Assembly (NCBI RefSeq): GCF_038561935.1
Contig: NZ_CP102770.1
Span: 2,480,001-2,544,000, forward strand
Length of the DNA stretch: 64,000 nt
Source of the DNA: Myxococcus stipitatus
GTDB taxonomy: Bacteria; Myxococcota; Myxococcia; Myxococcales; Myxococcaceae
Direction: 5' to 3'
The notes under the pieces are model-generated. The model searched no databases and was not told the DNA's origin. It saw nothing but the letters and a program-made list of their open reading frames with translations. The position numbers were made by a program, and so were the translations under genes. Below, piece after piece: positions 10,108 to 20,069 of this stretch. How positions within the stretch are numbered: position 1 is the first letter of the stretch; each line of letters starts with the position of its first letter.

Positions 10108-10311
10108 GAGGGACGCTCGATGAGACGGAAAGGCGCGACCCTGTATAGGATTTGAGACTTTTGTGCGCTCTTGAAAGTGAGGGAGTGACGCAATCCCGCC
10201 CTGCGTCAACGTGACACTTGAATTCCCCGAGTGGCTGTGTCCCGCGAAGCTCGAACCGCGAGTGCTTCGAGCCCGCGACTCGGTGTGTCTGATTGCGGGA
10301 GCGCGGGGCCG

Positions 10312-11409
10312 TCAGACGCCCGTGACGTCGCGGATGAAGCTGATCATCCGATCACACGTGGTGCGCAGGTCCATGCGCTCCTCGGCCATGCGGCGGGCCT
10401 CCTGGCCCATCGCACGCAGGGCCTCGGGCCTGGCCACCAGCCCGTCCAGCACGCTCGAGAGCGCCGCGTAGTCCCCCACGGGGACGATGCGGCCGTCCAC
10501 GCCGTCGCGCACCAGCTCGCCCACGCCCCCCATGGGCGTGGTCACCACCGCGACGCCCGCGGCCTTCGCCTCCGCGATGGCCCAGGACGACATGTCCGCC
10601 AGGGTGGGCAGCACGAACAGGTCCGCGGCCTGGGCCAGGCCAATCAGCTCGGGCGAGTTGGGCTTCAGGCCCACGTGGATGTGGACGCCCGGCGGCGCCT
10701 CGAAGGACTGGGACGTCACCAGGTCCAGCCGCCAGCCACGCAGGCGCGTCTCCCGGGCCCAGCGCAGGAGCAGCAGGCCGCCCTTGCGGTCCAGGTCCCC
10801 CCCCACGAAGAGCAGGCGCACCAGGCCATCGCCCGCCTTGCGTCCCGGATTCGGACGCCACAGCTCCGTGTCCACGCTGGGCCAGGCGACGTGGACGCGC
10901 GAGCCCGGGACGCCGTACTCCTCCACGAGCGAGCGCTTGGTGTACTCGGAGAACGACAGCATGCCCTTCGCCACGGCGTAGGTGCGGCGGTGGAGCGCGT
11001 TCTTGGCCCGGCCCACCCAGCCGACGTGCTGCGAGCGCAGCCCGTAGTAGCGCAGGTAGGTCTCCAGGCCGCTGGGGGTGGCGTCGGTGGAGATGACGCT
11101 GGGCACGCGGTTCATGAAGTCATGGACCAGGTGCGCCATGCGCTGCGTGTGGACGACGGCGGCTTGAATCACGCCCTGCTCGGCCGCGCGCTGGAGCGCG
11201 GTGCGCGCGCGCAGCCCCCCACGCAGCGACAGGCGCGAGCGCACCAGCGGCAGGTGTTCCCACACGTCATCGGCGTGCTCGTCGATGGGCAGCCACACCG
11301 GCTCGATGTCCGTGCGTTGCGACATCGCGCGCTTGAGGTTCTGGAGGAAGACGGCGTTGCCGAGCGTCGTTTCGATGGCGAACGCGATGCGAGGGGGAGA
11401 CGTCACCAT
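10312..11409 (-). CDS. Glycosyltransferase family 4 protein
   Basis: A 365-residue GT-B fold enzyme. The ATG at 11409 gives the canonical N-terminal strand SPPRIAFAIETTLGNAVF. The C-terminal half holds the GT4 nucleotide-sugar binding elements: LLFVGGDLDRKGG (loop after the first strand), ADLFVLPTLADMSSWAIAEAKAAGVAVVTTPMGGVGELV with the E-x7-E-type region, and VPVGD. The N-terminal acceptor half contains SVISTDATP and SFSEYTKRSL. It is a soluble cytoplasmic transferase. There are no other polysaccharide genes around, so the acceptor (lipid, protein or small molecule) is not indicated. Confidence 0.85.
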   Translation of the reverse strand: MVTSPPRIAFAIETTLGNAVFLQNLKRAMSQRTDIEPVWLPIDEHADDVWEHLPLVRSRLSLRGGLRARTALQRAAEQGVIQAAVVHTQRMAHLVHDFMNRVPSVISTDATPSGLETYLRYYGLRSQHVGWVGRAKNALHRRTYAVAKGMLSFSEYTKRSLVEEYGVPGSRVHVAWPSVDTELWRPNPGRKAGDGLVRLLFVGGDLDRKGGLLLLRWARETRLRGWRLDLVTSQSFEAPPGVHIHVGLKPNSPELIGLAQAADLFVLPTLADMSSWAIAEAKAAGVAVVTTPMGGVGELVRDGVDGRIVPVGDYAALSSVLDGLVARPEALRAMGQEARRMAEERMDLRTTCDRMISFIRDVTGV

Positions 11410-11569
11410 CACTCTTGAGGCCCTCGAGCACATGTCGTTCGCGGTGAAATACCGGATGCGGAGATTCTCCTATCCTGTTCCGGGGGCTCTTGTTAGCCCC
11501 CAGTGGGTCGCGTGTTCGCGTTCTGGCGGAGCACGCGCGGCGATGCCGCATATTGGGTAGGGATGAGAG

Positions 11570-11598
11570 GCGGGAGGTTCACTGGAGGAACCTCCCGC
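11570..11598 (-). terminator. Hairpin terminator after the adenosine deaminase gene
   Basis: A perfect 11-base stem (GCGGGAGGTTC at 11570-11580 and its complement at 11588-11598) with a 7-base loop, 16 bases past the deaminase stop. The minus strand downstream reads CTCTCATCC, so the U-tract is weak. Confidence 0.6.
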
Positions 11599-11614
11599 GG
11601 TGTTTCATTTCCGC

Positions 11615-13204
11615 TCAGTTCGCGAAACGTTTCTCAAAAAGAGCGAACTGGCCCTCGAGCTTCCACTGCAAGGCCGCGCGCTTCTGGGCGGTGAGGAACC
11701 CGGCACAGGTGGACGACAGGGAGTCCGCGCCGGGCGCGTCGCTGTCGCATGCCGTCACGCGCCTGGTGAAATCATCGCGCTGGGCCCAGAGGCTGTCTCC
11801 CTCCAGGAAGGCGTGTTCCAGGCTGGCGCGAGCCAGTTGCTTGAGCCGCTTGTAGTCGAGCTGCTGGACGGTGGCGGCGGCGATGTATTCCTGGGTGATA
11901 TCCCCACGGAGGATTCCGGAGTCATCCGTCGCGAGGGTGACGGGGACGTTCTCCGCCAGGTACGTGGACAGGGGGTGGTCCACCCCCGACACTCCCAGCA
12001 GGACCTTGTTTGATGACAGACAGATTTCCACCAGGACGCCCGCCTCGCGCATGTCTTTCAGGAGCGCGACGACGCCCTCTCCGTCTGTTTCATCCAGCAC
12101 ATCCACGCCATGGCCGATCCGCTCCGCGTGCGCCAGCTTCACGGCGTTGCGGATGTGGAAGCGGAGGTGGTTCTGGTCCTGGGGCTTGAGCACTCCGGGA
12201 ATCAGCTCTCCGGCGTGGAGGGAGACGTGGAGCTTCTTGCGCCCGGGCGTGTTGTCATTGAAGTCGTCGAGCGTCCCCAGGGCGAACATCTCGTCGTTGT
12301 AGTACGCGAGCGAGTTCTCGTGTTCCTCGGGGGAGACCAGGTTGACGCCGACAATCTCGGGCACCAGCTGGGCCAGCTCATAGGCATACACCCACTGGCC
12401 AAAGACGTTGGCTCGCTCCGCCGTGCGGTTGGCCGACACCAGCAGCCGCACCTCCACGTCACAGCCGGGGTCCGCCTGGGGCGTTCCGCAGCGGAGCAGC
12501 TGGCGGCTGCCGCGCAGCGTGGCGGCGATGCTGTTGGCCTGGCGGACAAGGGCCACCTGGAAGTCGGGCAGGGCGACGAGCTGGGCGCGCCGGGCGAGCA
12601 GCGTCGCCGCATCCCACGGGTCCGTGGGCTGGAACAGGGGCACGGCGAGCCGGCCACCCGTGGAGGCCCCAAACCCTTGCATCAACTCCACGTAGACCTG
12701 GTTGTGCTGGCCGGCCCGGGAGATGATGTCCGCGTAGCTGTCGTCATTGCGTGCATCCGTCTGCACCGCGCCGTACTTGCCGAAGGCATCGAAGAAGTGC
12801 TGATGCGCGGCGAGGAGGGGCCCCGTGAAGCCTTCCATGGACCAGGCGCCGAGCACCGCGTTGTAGAAGTCGCGGTCCGTCGTCGTGTTGGCCAGGGGGC
12901 GGGTCCCCGTCGCGCACGGGTTGCTGGCCACGAAGGTGGTGGGGTGGACACACGCCCCATCCTCGGCCCCCCACTGGATGAGCTTCTCCATGGTGATGGC
13001 GCCAGAGGTGTGGCTGTGCAGGTCTCCGCCCTTGGGCATCTCGCGCAGGAAGGTGGCGAGCGCGGTGGGGTTGCCCCGGAGCGACTCCATGTGCTCCCGC
13101 GTGAGGTCCTCGGCGGGGCGCTGGACGGGCGGGTCCTCGTCATTTCCATTGCATGCGCTCGTCGCGAGCGCCATCGCGACGGTCCATCCCAAGAGTCTGT
13201 TCAT
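11615..13204 (-). CDS. Exported adenosine deaminase-family lipoprotein
   Basis: A 529-residue member of the adenosine deaminase (metallo-dependent hydrolase) family. The ATG at 13204 gives a signal peptide ending in the lipobox ATSAC (Cys about 18). Metal and catalytic motifs are present: KGGDLHSHTSGAI (HxH zinc pair), the SLHAGE strand with the metal His, RIGHGVD, EICLSSNK and VTLATDDSG (catalytic Asp pair). Cytosolic bacterial Add is about 330-350 residues; this one is longer and secreted, closer in plan to ADGF/CECR1-type extracellular deaminases. It probably deaminates adenosine released from lysed prey or DNA/RNA, giving inosine for purine salvage (role inferred). Confidence 0.88.
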   Translation of the reverse strand: MNRLLGWTVAMALATSACNGNDEDPPVQRPAEDLTREHMESLRGNPTALATFLREMPKGGDLHSHTSGAITMEKLIQWGAEDGACVHPTTFVASNPCATGTRPLANTTTDRDFYNAVLGAWSMEGFTGPLLAAHQHFFDAFGKYGAVQTDARNDDSYADIISRAGQHNQVYVELMQGFGASTGGRLAVPLFQPTDPWDAATLLARRAQLVALPDFQVALVRQANSIAATLRGSRQLLRCGTPQADPGCDVEVRLLVSANRTAERANVFGQWVYAYELAQLVPEIVGVNLVSPEEHENSLAYYNDEMFALGTLDDFNDNTPGRKKLHVSLHAGELIPGVLKPQDQNHLRFHIRNAVKLAHAERIGHGVDVLDETDGEGVVALLKDMREAGVLVEICLSSNKVLLGVSGVDHPLSTYLAENVPVTLATDDSGILRGDITQEYIAAATVQQLDYKRLKQLARASLEHAFLEGDSLWAQRDDFTRRVTACDSDAPGADSLSSTCAGFLTAQKRAALQWKLEGQFALFEKRFAN

Positions 13205-13366
13205 GTGTGGTTTCCCTGGCGGAATCACCGCGCAAGGCCTTTCTCGACTGGAGTGGCGCGCACTCTATCCGGGGGGCCTCCGGGAGCGGGTTGAATTCCC
13301 TGGAATCAATATTTTCCAGGGAAATGAGGGGTCGTTTGGGACGCGGGGGAGGACGGGTGCCAGCCT

Positions 13367-14788
13367 TCAGAGCACGCGCATGAAGGCGACCAGGTCCTTC
13401 TTCTCCTGGTCACTGAGGCGGGTCTCCAACACGAGGTTGAAGAACTCGACGGTGTCCTCCAGCGTCAGGAGGCGTCCGTCGTGGAGATACGGTGGACTCT
13501 CCTTGATGCCGCGCAGGGGGAAGGTCTTGATGGGGCCATCGGCGCCCATCATCGCCCCGTTCACCACGCGCGGCTTGTAGAAGCGCTCCGCCTTCAGGTT
13601 GTGCATCAGGTTGTCCGTGTAATACGGCGGCGTGTGACACACGGAGCACTGCGCCTTGCCGAAGAAGAGCGCCTGTCCGCGCGTCTCCGACTCGGTGGCC
13701 TTCTTCGGGTCCAGCTTCCCGTCGACGACGCGCAGCTTGGGCGCCGGGGGGAAGTCCAGGAGCGCCTCGAACTCCGCCATGAAGTGCACCTGGCTGCCGC
13801 GCTCGAGGATGTTGACGCCCTTCTTCGTGGCGATGACCGGGTCTCCGTCGAAGTAGGCCGCGCGCTGCTCGAACTCGGTGAAGTCCTCCACCGTCTTGAG
13901 GGCCCGCTGCGAGCCGAACAGGCGCTGGATGTTCACCCCGCGCAGGGTGGGCGTGTCGATGCGGTGACGGAACTCCTGGGGCCGGATGTCTCCCACCAGG
14001 TGGGTGGAGCCATTGGAGTGGCCGTTGACGTGACAGTCGAAGCACGTCACGCCCCGGCTGGCGAGCTCCGAGCGGCGGTCCGATGTCTGGTTGAACTGCT
14101 GCTGGGGAAAGGGCGTGACGAGCAGCCGCAGGCCCTCGAGCTGCTTGGGATTCAGGAGGCCGTTGAACAGCTCCTGATGGTTCATGATGGTGACGACCTT
14201 GCCCTGGGACACGTCGCCCAGGTCCGGCCGCGTGGTGAGGAAGATGGGCGGCGGGAACTCCGGCAGCACGTGGTCCGGCAGGTCGAAGTCCAGGTCGAAG
14301 CGCGTGAGGTCCCGGGCCTCCTGCCGCTTGATTTCATCGATGTGGAACTTGGGGAAGAGCATGCCTCCTTCCGGATGGTTCGGATGGGGCAGGGGCATGA
14401 AGCCCGCGGGGAAGAGGCCCTTCTCGCGGATGGCCTCCGGCGTCATGGCGGCCAGGCTCGCCCAGGTGACACCTTGTGGGAGCTTGACGCGCACGCCCTC
14501 CTGCACGGCCTTGCCTCGGCTCATGGTGACGCCCTGGGCCGGCCGGTTCGCCAGGTCATAGCGCTGGGTGAGGAGTTGTTGGTGCCGGGCGGCGATCTTC
14601 GGCTTGTCGGCCTTCATCCGGGACATGACCTGGGCGAAGGGCTCCGTCTGGTCCACCGGCATGTAGCTGGTGGCGCCGCGTGCCGGAGGGGTGGGGGGCT
14701 CCTGGGCCTGGACGGCTCCAGAGTCCATCAAGAGCAGCCCCATGACAGCGATTGCGATATGCGGACGGTCGAACAGAGACGGCTCCAT
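13367..14788 (-). CDS. Exported cytochrome c-like protein with two haem-binding motifs
   Basis: A 473-residue protein. The ATG at 14788 gives a signal peptide (AIAVMGLLLMDSGAVQAQ, cut after VQA). Two CxxCH haem motifs are visible: CFDCH near the middle and CSVCH in the C-terminal third, the latter followed by a typical di-haem peroxidase-like tail (MMGADGPIKTFPLRGIKESPPYLHDGRLLTLEDTVEFFN split over two motifs). The C-terminal part resembles the MauG/cytochrome c peroxidase superfamily; the N-terminal 200 residues are not recognised. Probably a periplasmic redox enzyme. It is flanked by a 162-base gap from the deaminase gene and looks monocistronic. Confidence 0.8.
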   Translation of the reverse strand: MEPSLFDRPHIAIAVMGLLLMDSGAVQAQEPPTPPARGATSYMPVDQTEPFAQVMSRMKADKPKIAARHQQLLTQRYDLANRPAQGVTMSRGKAVQEGVRVKLPQGVTWASLAAMTPEAIREKGLFPAGFMPLPHPNHPEGGMLFPKFHIDEIKRQEARDLTRFDLDFDLPDHVLPEFPPPIFLTTRPDLGDVSQGKVVTIMNHQELFNGLLNPKQLEGLRLLVTPFPQQQFNQTSDRRSELASRGVTCFDCHVNGHSNGSTHLVGDIRPQEFRHRIDTPTLRGVNIQRLFGSQRALKTVEDFTEFEQRAAYFDGDPVIATKKGVNILERGSQVHFMAEFEALLDFPPAPKLRVVDGKLDPKKATESETRGQALFFGKAQCSVCHTPPYYTDNLMHNLKAERFYKPRVVNGAMMGADGPIKTFPLRGIKESPPYLHDGRLLTLEDTVEFFNLVLETRLSDQEKKDLVAFMRVL

Positions 14789-14979
14789 GTGTGCGCTCCT
14801 TCTGTCTGGCTTCATGCAGACTGAGGCCCTGTCGTCCGGCCAAGCTATTCGATTCGAATTCGCACCCATCCGCACATTGCCGCGAACCGTTGGCCAGTTC
14901 ATACGAGGCCCCGCGTGGGCGGCGGAGTCCTACCCGGGACGTTGACCTGTCCACGAAAGCGGCGCGCGCGGGGAGCGCG

Positions 14980-15423
14980 TCACCCTCCGGCGGGAGCCAT
15001 CTGGGAGGAGGGCAGGGGCGGCACGTGGGTGGGCTTTCCGTGGGCGTCCAGCGCGACGAGCACAAAGCGCCCCCGCGTGCCGAGCTGCCGGTCTCCGGTG
15101 AGGAGGTCCTCCGCGAAGAGGTCCACCTCCACCGTCATGGAGGTGCGCCCCGTGGAGATGATGCGGGTGACGAGCTCCACGAGCTGCCCCTCGCGCACGG
15201 GGACATGGAAGTCCACGCGCTCGCTGCTCGCGGTGACCACCGTCCGTCGGGCATAGCGGGACGCGACGATGAAGGCGGCCTTGTCCATCAGGGCCAGGGC
15301 CTGGCCGCCGAAGAGGGTGCCGTAGTGGTTGGTCTGCTCCGGGAAGACCATCTCGATGAGGCGGGCTTCGGTGATGAGTCCCGGGGCGATTCGCTGGGGA
15401 GAGGTCTCGGACTCGGCGGTCAT
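14980..15423 (-). CDS. Acyl-CoA thioesterase, hotdog fold (YciA/BACH type)
   Basis: A 147-residue single hotdog-domain protein. The ATG at 15423 is chosen for normal length; the frame stays open upstream but with Arg/Pro-rich non-protein composition. The signature is [17 protein letters not shown] followed by [18 protein letters not shown], with the catalytic Asp-helix region and [19 protein letters not shown]. Members hydrolyse acyl-CoA esters to free acid and CoA. It is the last gene of the riboswitch-controlled operon, 28 bases after the small unknown gene. There it could recycle CoA from dead-end acyl-CoA intermediates (inference). Confidence 0.9.
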   Translation of the reverse strand: MTAESETSPQRIAPGLITEARLIEMVFPEQTNHYGTLFGGQALALMDKAAFIVASRYARRTVVTASSERVDFHVPVREGQLVELVTRIISTGRTSMTVEVDLFAEDLLTGDRQLGTRGRFVLVALDAHGKPTHVPPLPSSQMAPAGG

Positions 15424-15451
15424 GGGCGGGTGGCTCGTCGGTGGGAGGGGT

Positions 15452-15781
15452 TCAAGGGGAGGCCACCTCGCGAGGCCCGTCGCGCGCGATGAGCTCGAGC
15501 AGGTCGGGCCGCACGCCGACGAGCAGGCGCCGCTCATCCCAGCTCCAGACGCCGTCGGTCGGGGAGGGCGGCGTGCCGCCGAAGGTGGGGAGCTCCGTCC
15601 AGGGCAGGTCGGTGAGCAGGGCGCCGTGGCGCTGGAGGACCTCCGCCAGCGCGTCGAGCGAGGGCAGGGGGCCCGTCTCGGACACACCCTCGGGGCTCGT
15701 GACGCGGTAGCTCCACGCGCGAGGCAGGGCCTCCGGGCCGGGGAAGATGTGCAGGGCCTTCTTCACGGGCAGCTCCTTCAT
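15452..15781 (-). CDS. Small conserved-looking protein of unknown function in the CoA-transferase/thiolase operon
   Basis: A 109-residue soluble protein. Its ATG at 15781 overlaps the thiolase stop codon by 4 bases (ATGA), which indicates translational coupling and fixes the start. It begins [25 protein letters not shown] and ends with [17 protein letters not shown]. There are no Cys, no membrane segment and no catalytic motif that I recognise. The sequence reads like a compact alpha/beta domain with [21 protein letters not shown] in the middle. Its place between thiolase and thioesterase suggests an accessory role in the pathway, but no function is claimed. Confidence 0.75.
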   Translation of the reverse strand: MKELPVKKALHIFPGPEALPRAWSYRVTSPEGVSETGPLPSLDALAEVLQRHGALLTDLPWTELPTFGGTPPSPTDGVWSWDERRLLVGVRPDLLELIARDGPREVASP

Positions 15782-16980
15782 GGGTCGCGCTCCACGGTCA
15801 TCGCGAGCCCCTGGCCCACGCCGACACACAAGGTCGCGAGTCCCCGTCGTGCGTCCTGTCGCTTCATCGCGTGCACCAGCGTGGTGAGGATGCGCGCGCC
15901 GCTGGAGCCCAGTGGATGGCCCAGGGCGATGCCTCCGCCGTTCACGTTGACGCGCTCCGGGGGCAGCTCGAGGTCTCGGAGGCAGGCCAGGGCCTGGGCG
16001 GCGAAGGCCTCGTTGAGCTCCACCAGGTCCACGGAGTCCAGGCTCCAGCCCGCGCGCGCCAGGGCCTTGCGGGTGGCGGGCACGGGGCCCACGCCCATGT
16101 AGCGCGGGTCCACCCCCACGCTCGCGCTGCTCACGTAGCGGGCCAGGGGGCGGGCTCCTGTCTCGCGCAGCGCCTTCTCGCTCATCAGCAGCACCGCGGA
16201 GGCGCCGTCGTTGAGGGTGGAGGAGTTTCCCGCCGTCACGCTCCCTCCGGACTGGAAGGCGGGCTTCAGCGTGGCCAGCTTCTCCAGGGACGTGTCGGCG
16301 CGCGGTCCTTCATCGGCCTCCACGCGCGCGAGCGCCCCCTTGGGCTGGGCGACTTCCACCGCGACCCGCTCGTCCGAGAACGCGCCCGTCGCCTGGGCGG
16401 ACACCGCCTTGCGATGCGAGGCGAGCGCGAAGCCGTCCTGCGCCTCGCGGGTGATGCCCCACTTGCGCGCGACGTTCTCCGCCGTCTCGCCCATCTGCTC
16501 CAGGGGGAACAGCTGCGCGAGGCGGGGATTGGGGTAGCGCCAGCCCAGCGCCGTGTCCCAGGCCTCGCACCTGCCGGAGGGGAAGCCCTCCTCGGGCTTG
16601 GGCATGGACCAGGGGGCGCGCGTCATGGACTCGACGCCGCCCGCGAGCACGAGGTCCGCCTCGCCCACCTGAATCATGCGGCAGCCCTGGATGACGGCCT
16701 CCAGGCCGCTGGCGCACAGCCGGTTGACGGTGACGCCGGGCACGGAGGCAGGAAGCCCCGCGAGCAGCAGCGCCATGCGCGCCACGTTGCGGTTGTCCTC
16801 GCCCGCCTGGTTCGCGCAGCCGAGGAACACCTCGTCCACGAGGGCGCCCTCCACGTTGTTGCGCTGGAGGACGGCGCGCAGGACCTGCGCGGCCAGGTCA
16901 TCGGGCCGGACGCTCTTCAGCGCGCCTCGGAACCTGCCGATGGGGGTGCGGACCGCGTCGACGATGAAGGCCTCGACCAT
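15778..16980 (-). CDS. 3-oxoadipyl-CoA thiolase-like acetyl-CoA acyltransferase (PcaF/PaaJ type)
   Basis: A 400-residue thiolase. The nucleophile Cys is residue 89 (VNRLCASG); the C-terminal catalytic elements are [16 protein letters not shown] (His) and LCVGVGQG (Cys). The segment [19 protein letters not shown] at about 52-70 and the block GWRYPNPRL...[14 protein letters not shown] are the pattern of PcaF and PaaJ, which cleave 3-oxoadipyl-CoA to succinyl-CoA and acetyl-CoA. It lies 22 bases after the CoA-transferase B gene and overlaps the next gene by 4 bases. Adjacent CatIJ-like CoA-transferase supports 3-oxoadipate as the pathway intermediate. A broader acyl-CoA range is possible, since subfamily boundaries in thiolases are soft. 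Confidence 0.9.
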   Translation of the reverse strand: MVEAFIVDAVRTPIGRFRGALKSVRPDDLAAQVLRAVLQRNNVEGALVDEVFLGCANQAGEDNRNVARMALLLAGLPASVPGVTVNRLCASGLEAVIQGCRMIQVGEADLVLAGGVESMTRAPWSMPKPEEGFPSGRCEAWDTALGWRYPNPRLAQLFPLEQMGETAENVARKWGITREAQDGFALASHRKAVSAQATGAFSDERVAVEVAQPKGALARVEADEGPRADTSLEKLATLKPAFQSGGSVTAGNSSTLNDGASAVLLMSEKALRETGARPLARYVSSASVGVDPRYMGVGPVPATRKALARAGWSLDSVDLVELNEAFAAQALACLRDLELPPERVNVNGGGIALGHPLGSSGARILTTLVHAMKRQDARRGLATLCVGVGQGLAMTVERDP

Positions 16981-17002
16981 GGAATCTCCGTGAGTGTGTC
17001 GG

Positions 17003-17776
17003 CTAGAGGTAGAGGCGCTTGGGGTCGAGCTTCTCGCGCAGCAGTCGCAGCACGGAGGCATCGGGCTCGGGGGCCGTGCGCGGAGTCGGGGCGATGCGCA
17101 GGGACCAGCCGCAGGCCTGTTGGACCTGCTCGGGGGTGACGCCGGGATAGACCTCGGCGAGCACCGCCTCTCCCGTGGCGTCGAAGTCGAGCACGCCCAG
17201 GTCCGTGATGATGCGCGTGGGGCCGCCCCCTGGCATGCCCAGCTCCTCGCGAGACCTGCCGTTCACCCGGTGCCCTGGGCTGGTGACGAAGTCGCACGTC
17301 TCCACGAAGGTGCGCTTGCTCATGCGCATGACGATGAGCAGCCGCCGCGCGTGCACGGCGATTTCACACGCACCGCCGCTCCCAGGGAGCCGAATCTTCG
17401 GGTGGGCGTAGTCGCCGATGACGGTGGTGTTGATGTTCCCCCACCGGTCCACCTGGGCGCCGCCCAGGAAGCCCACCTCGATGAGCCCGCGCTGGAGCAG
17501 GCACTGGAAGATGTCCGCCTGCCCCACCACGGCCAGCGAGTCCGTCACCAGCGACGGGTCGCCGATGGACACGGGTAGCCGCTCCGGGATGGCTCCCACG
17601 GCGCCGGACTCGTAGATCATGAACAGGCCCGGCGCGTGGGTCGCCCGCGCCAGGTTGCACGCGAGGTTGGGCAGTCCGATGCCCACGAAGGTGACGTCTC
17701 CGTCCCGAAGCTCCTGCGCGGCGCGGTGGGCCATGCGCTCGGAGGCGGTCGGGGGTGCCAGCGTCTCAGTAGCCAT
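17003..17776 (-). CDS. 3-oxoadipate CoA-transferase subunit B (CatJ-like)
   Basis: A 257-residue class-I CoA-transferase beta subunit. The catalytic Glu is visible at residue 56 in IYESGAVG, following [12 protein letters not shown]. Further family blocks are [33 protein letters not shown] (split here across several motifs), [15 protein letters not shown] and [14 protein letters not shown]. Size and motifs fit CatJ of the 3-oxoadipate:succinyl-CoA transferase and the wider GctB/IpdB group. Retention of Glu distinguishes it from the decarboxylase AibB, in which this residue is Cys. The gene overlaps subunit A by 11 bases, as expected for a tightly coupled alpha/beta enzyme. Confidence 0.88.
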   Translation of the reverse strand: MATETLAPPTASERMAHRAAQELRDGDVTFVGIGLPNLACNLARATHAPGLFMIYESGAVGAIPERLPVSIGDPSLVTDSLAVVGQADIFQCLLQRGLIEVGFLGGAQVDRWGNINTTVIGDYAHPKIRLPGSGGACEIAVHARRLLIVMRMSKRTFVETCDFVTSPGHRVNGRSREELGMPGGGPTRIITDLGVLDFDATGEAVLAEVYPGVTPEQVQQACGWSLRIAPTPRTAPEPDASVLRLLREKLDPKRLYL

Positions 17777-18674
17777 AGTCCACCCCCGCGCAGACGCGCG
17801 CCTTCGCGCGGAGCTTGTCGAGCAATCCGCTCTCCAGCCGCGACAGGTAGCCCCGCCGGTCCTTCACGCCGTAGACGAACTCCTCCAGCCAGGCGCGGTA
17901 GGTCTCCGGCTGGCGGGAGATGTCCTCCCACTTCACGTAGAAGTCGTTGTCCCGGTCGTGGAAGCCCTGCACGAAGCTGGGGTGGCAGCCCCAGGGCTCG
18001 TGCACCACGTGGCTGACGATGATGCCCGGCACCAGCGTGCGGTTGGGGTCCTTGCGGATGAGCTCGGTGGGGACAATCTCCTCGGCGACGACAATCACCT
18101 TGCGCGCGGCGAAGGCCACCTCCTTCTGCGAGCCGAGCAGCCCCCACACCTGCGCGTTGCCTTCGGCGTCCGCGCGCTGGCAGTGGATGATGGCCACGTC
18201 CGGATGGAGCGCGGGCACCGTGGCCAGCTCCCTTCCCGTGTACGGACAGCGCACCGTCTTGATGGAGGGATTGACCCGGGCGATGTCGCCGCCCTGGTAG
18301 TTGCTCAAGGGCCAGAACGGCAGGCCCGCGCTCGCGGCGAGCAGCCGCGACAGCAGGCCGAAGTGGGAGTACTCCTCCAGCTCCAATCGCTCGGAGGAGG
18401 ACGCCTCGCTGCGCCGCCGCAGCGCGTGGAGGCTGCCCACGCCGGGGTTGCCCGCCCAGCTGAAGACGAGCTTTCGCACCGCGCCCGCCTCGATGAGCTG
18501 GTCATAGACGAGGTCCGGGGTGAGGCGGATGGCCGTCAGGTCCTGGATGCCCTGGCGGATGATTTCGTGGCCCGCGGCGAAGCAGATGAGGTGGGTGAAG
18601 CCATCAATCACGAGCGAGCTGCCGTGCTTCACGCTCGCGGCGATGGCCTCTCGCATCGAACAGAGCTTGTTCAT
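17766..18674 (-). CDS. 3-oxoadipate CoA-transferase subunit A (CatI-like)
   Basis: A 302-residue class-I CoA-transferase alpha subunit. Motifs of the CatI/GctA group are VIDGFTHLICFAAGHEIIRQG, RLTPDLVYDQLIEAGAVRKL, FSWAGNPGVGSLHALR, and late on SHVVHEPWGCHPSFVQGF. It pairs with the following subunit B (11-base overlap) and starts 18 bases after the second aminotransferase gene. The family moves CoA from succinyl-CoA or acetyl-CoA to a dicarboxylate or oxo-acid. With a PcaF-like thiolase next door the most economical substrate is 3-oxoadipate. Glutaconate or an IpdAB-type ring-opening hydrolase role are the main alternatives. Confidence 0.88.
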   Translation of the reverse strand: MNKLCSMREAIAASVKHGSSLVIDGFTHLICFAAGHEIIRQGIQDLTAIRLTPDLVYDQLIEAGAVRKLVFSWAGNPGVGSLHALRRRSEASSSERLELEEYSHFGLLSRLLAASAGLPFWPLSNYQGGDIARVNPSIKTVRCPYTGRELATVPALHPDVAIIHCQRADAEGNAQVWGLLGSQKEVAFAARKVIVVAEEIVPTELIRKDPNRTLVPGIIVSHVVHEPWGCHPSFVQGFHDRDNDFYVKWEDISRQPETYRAWLEEFVYGVKDRRGYLSRLESGLLDKLRAKARVCAGVDYGY

Positions 18675-18692
18675 GGGGAACCTCGTGGGGTG

Positions 18693-20065
<1,373 letters not shown>

Positions 20066-20069
<4 letters not shown>

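Noticed and set aside
17003-18674. AibA/AibB glutaconyl-CoA decarboxylase of the alternative isovaleryl-CoA route
   Set aside because: The catalytic Glu of true CoA-transferases is retained (YESG) where AibB has Cys, and no AibC-like dehydrogenase or MvaS-like synthase is beside it.
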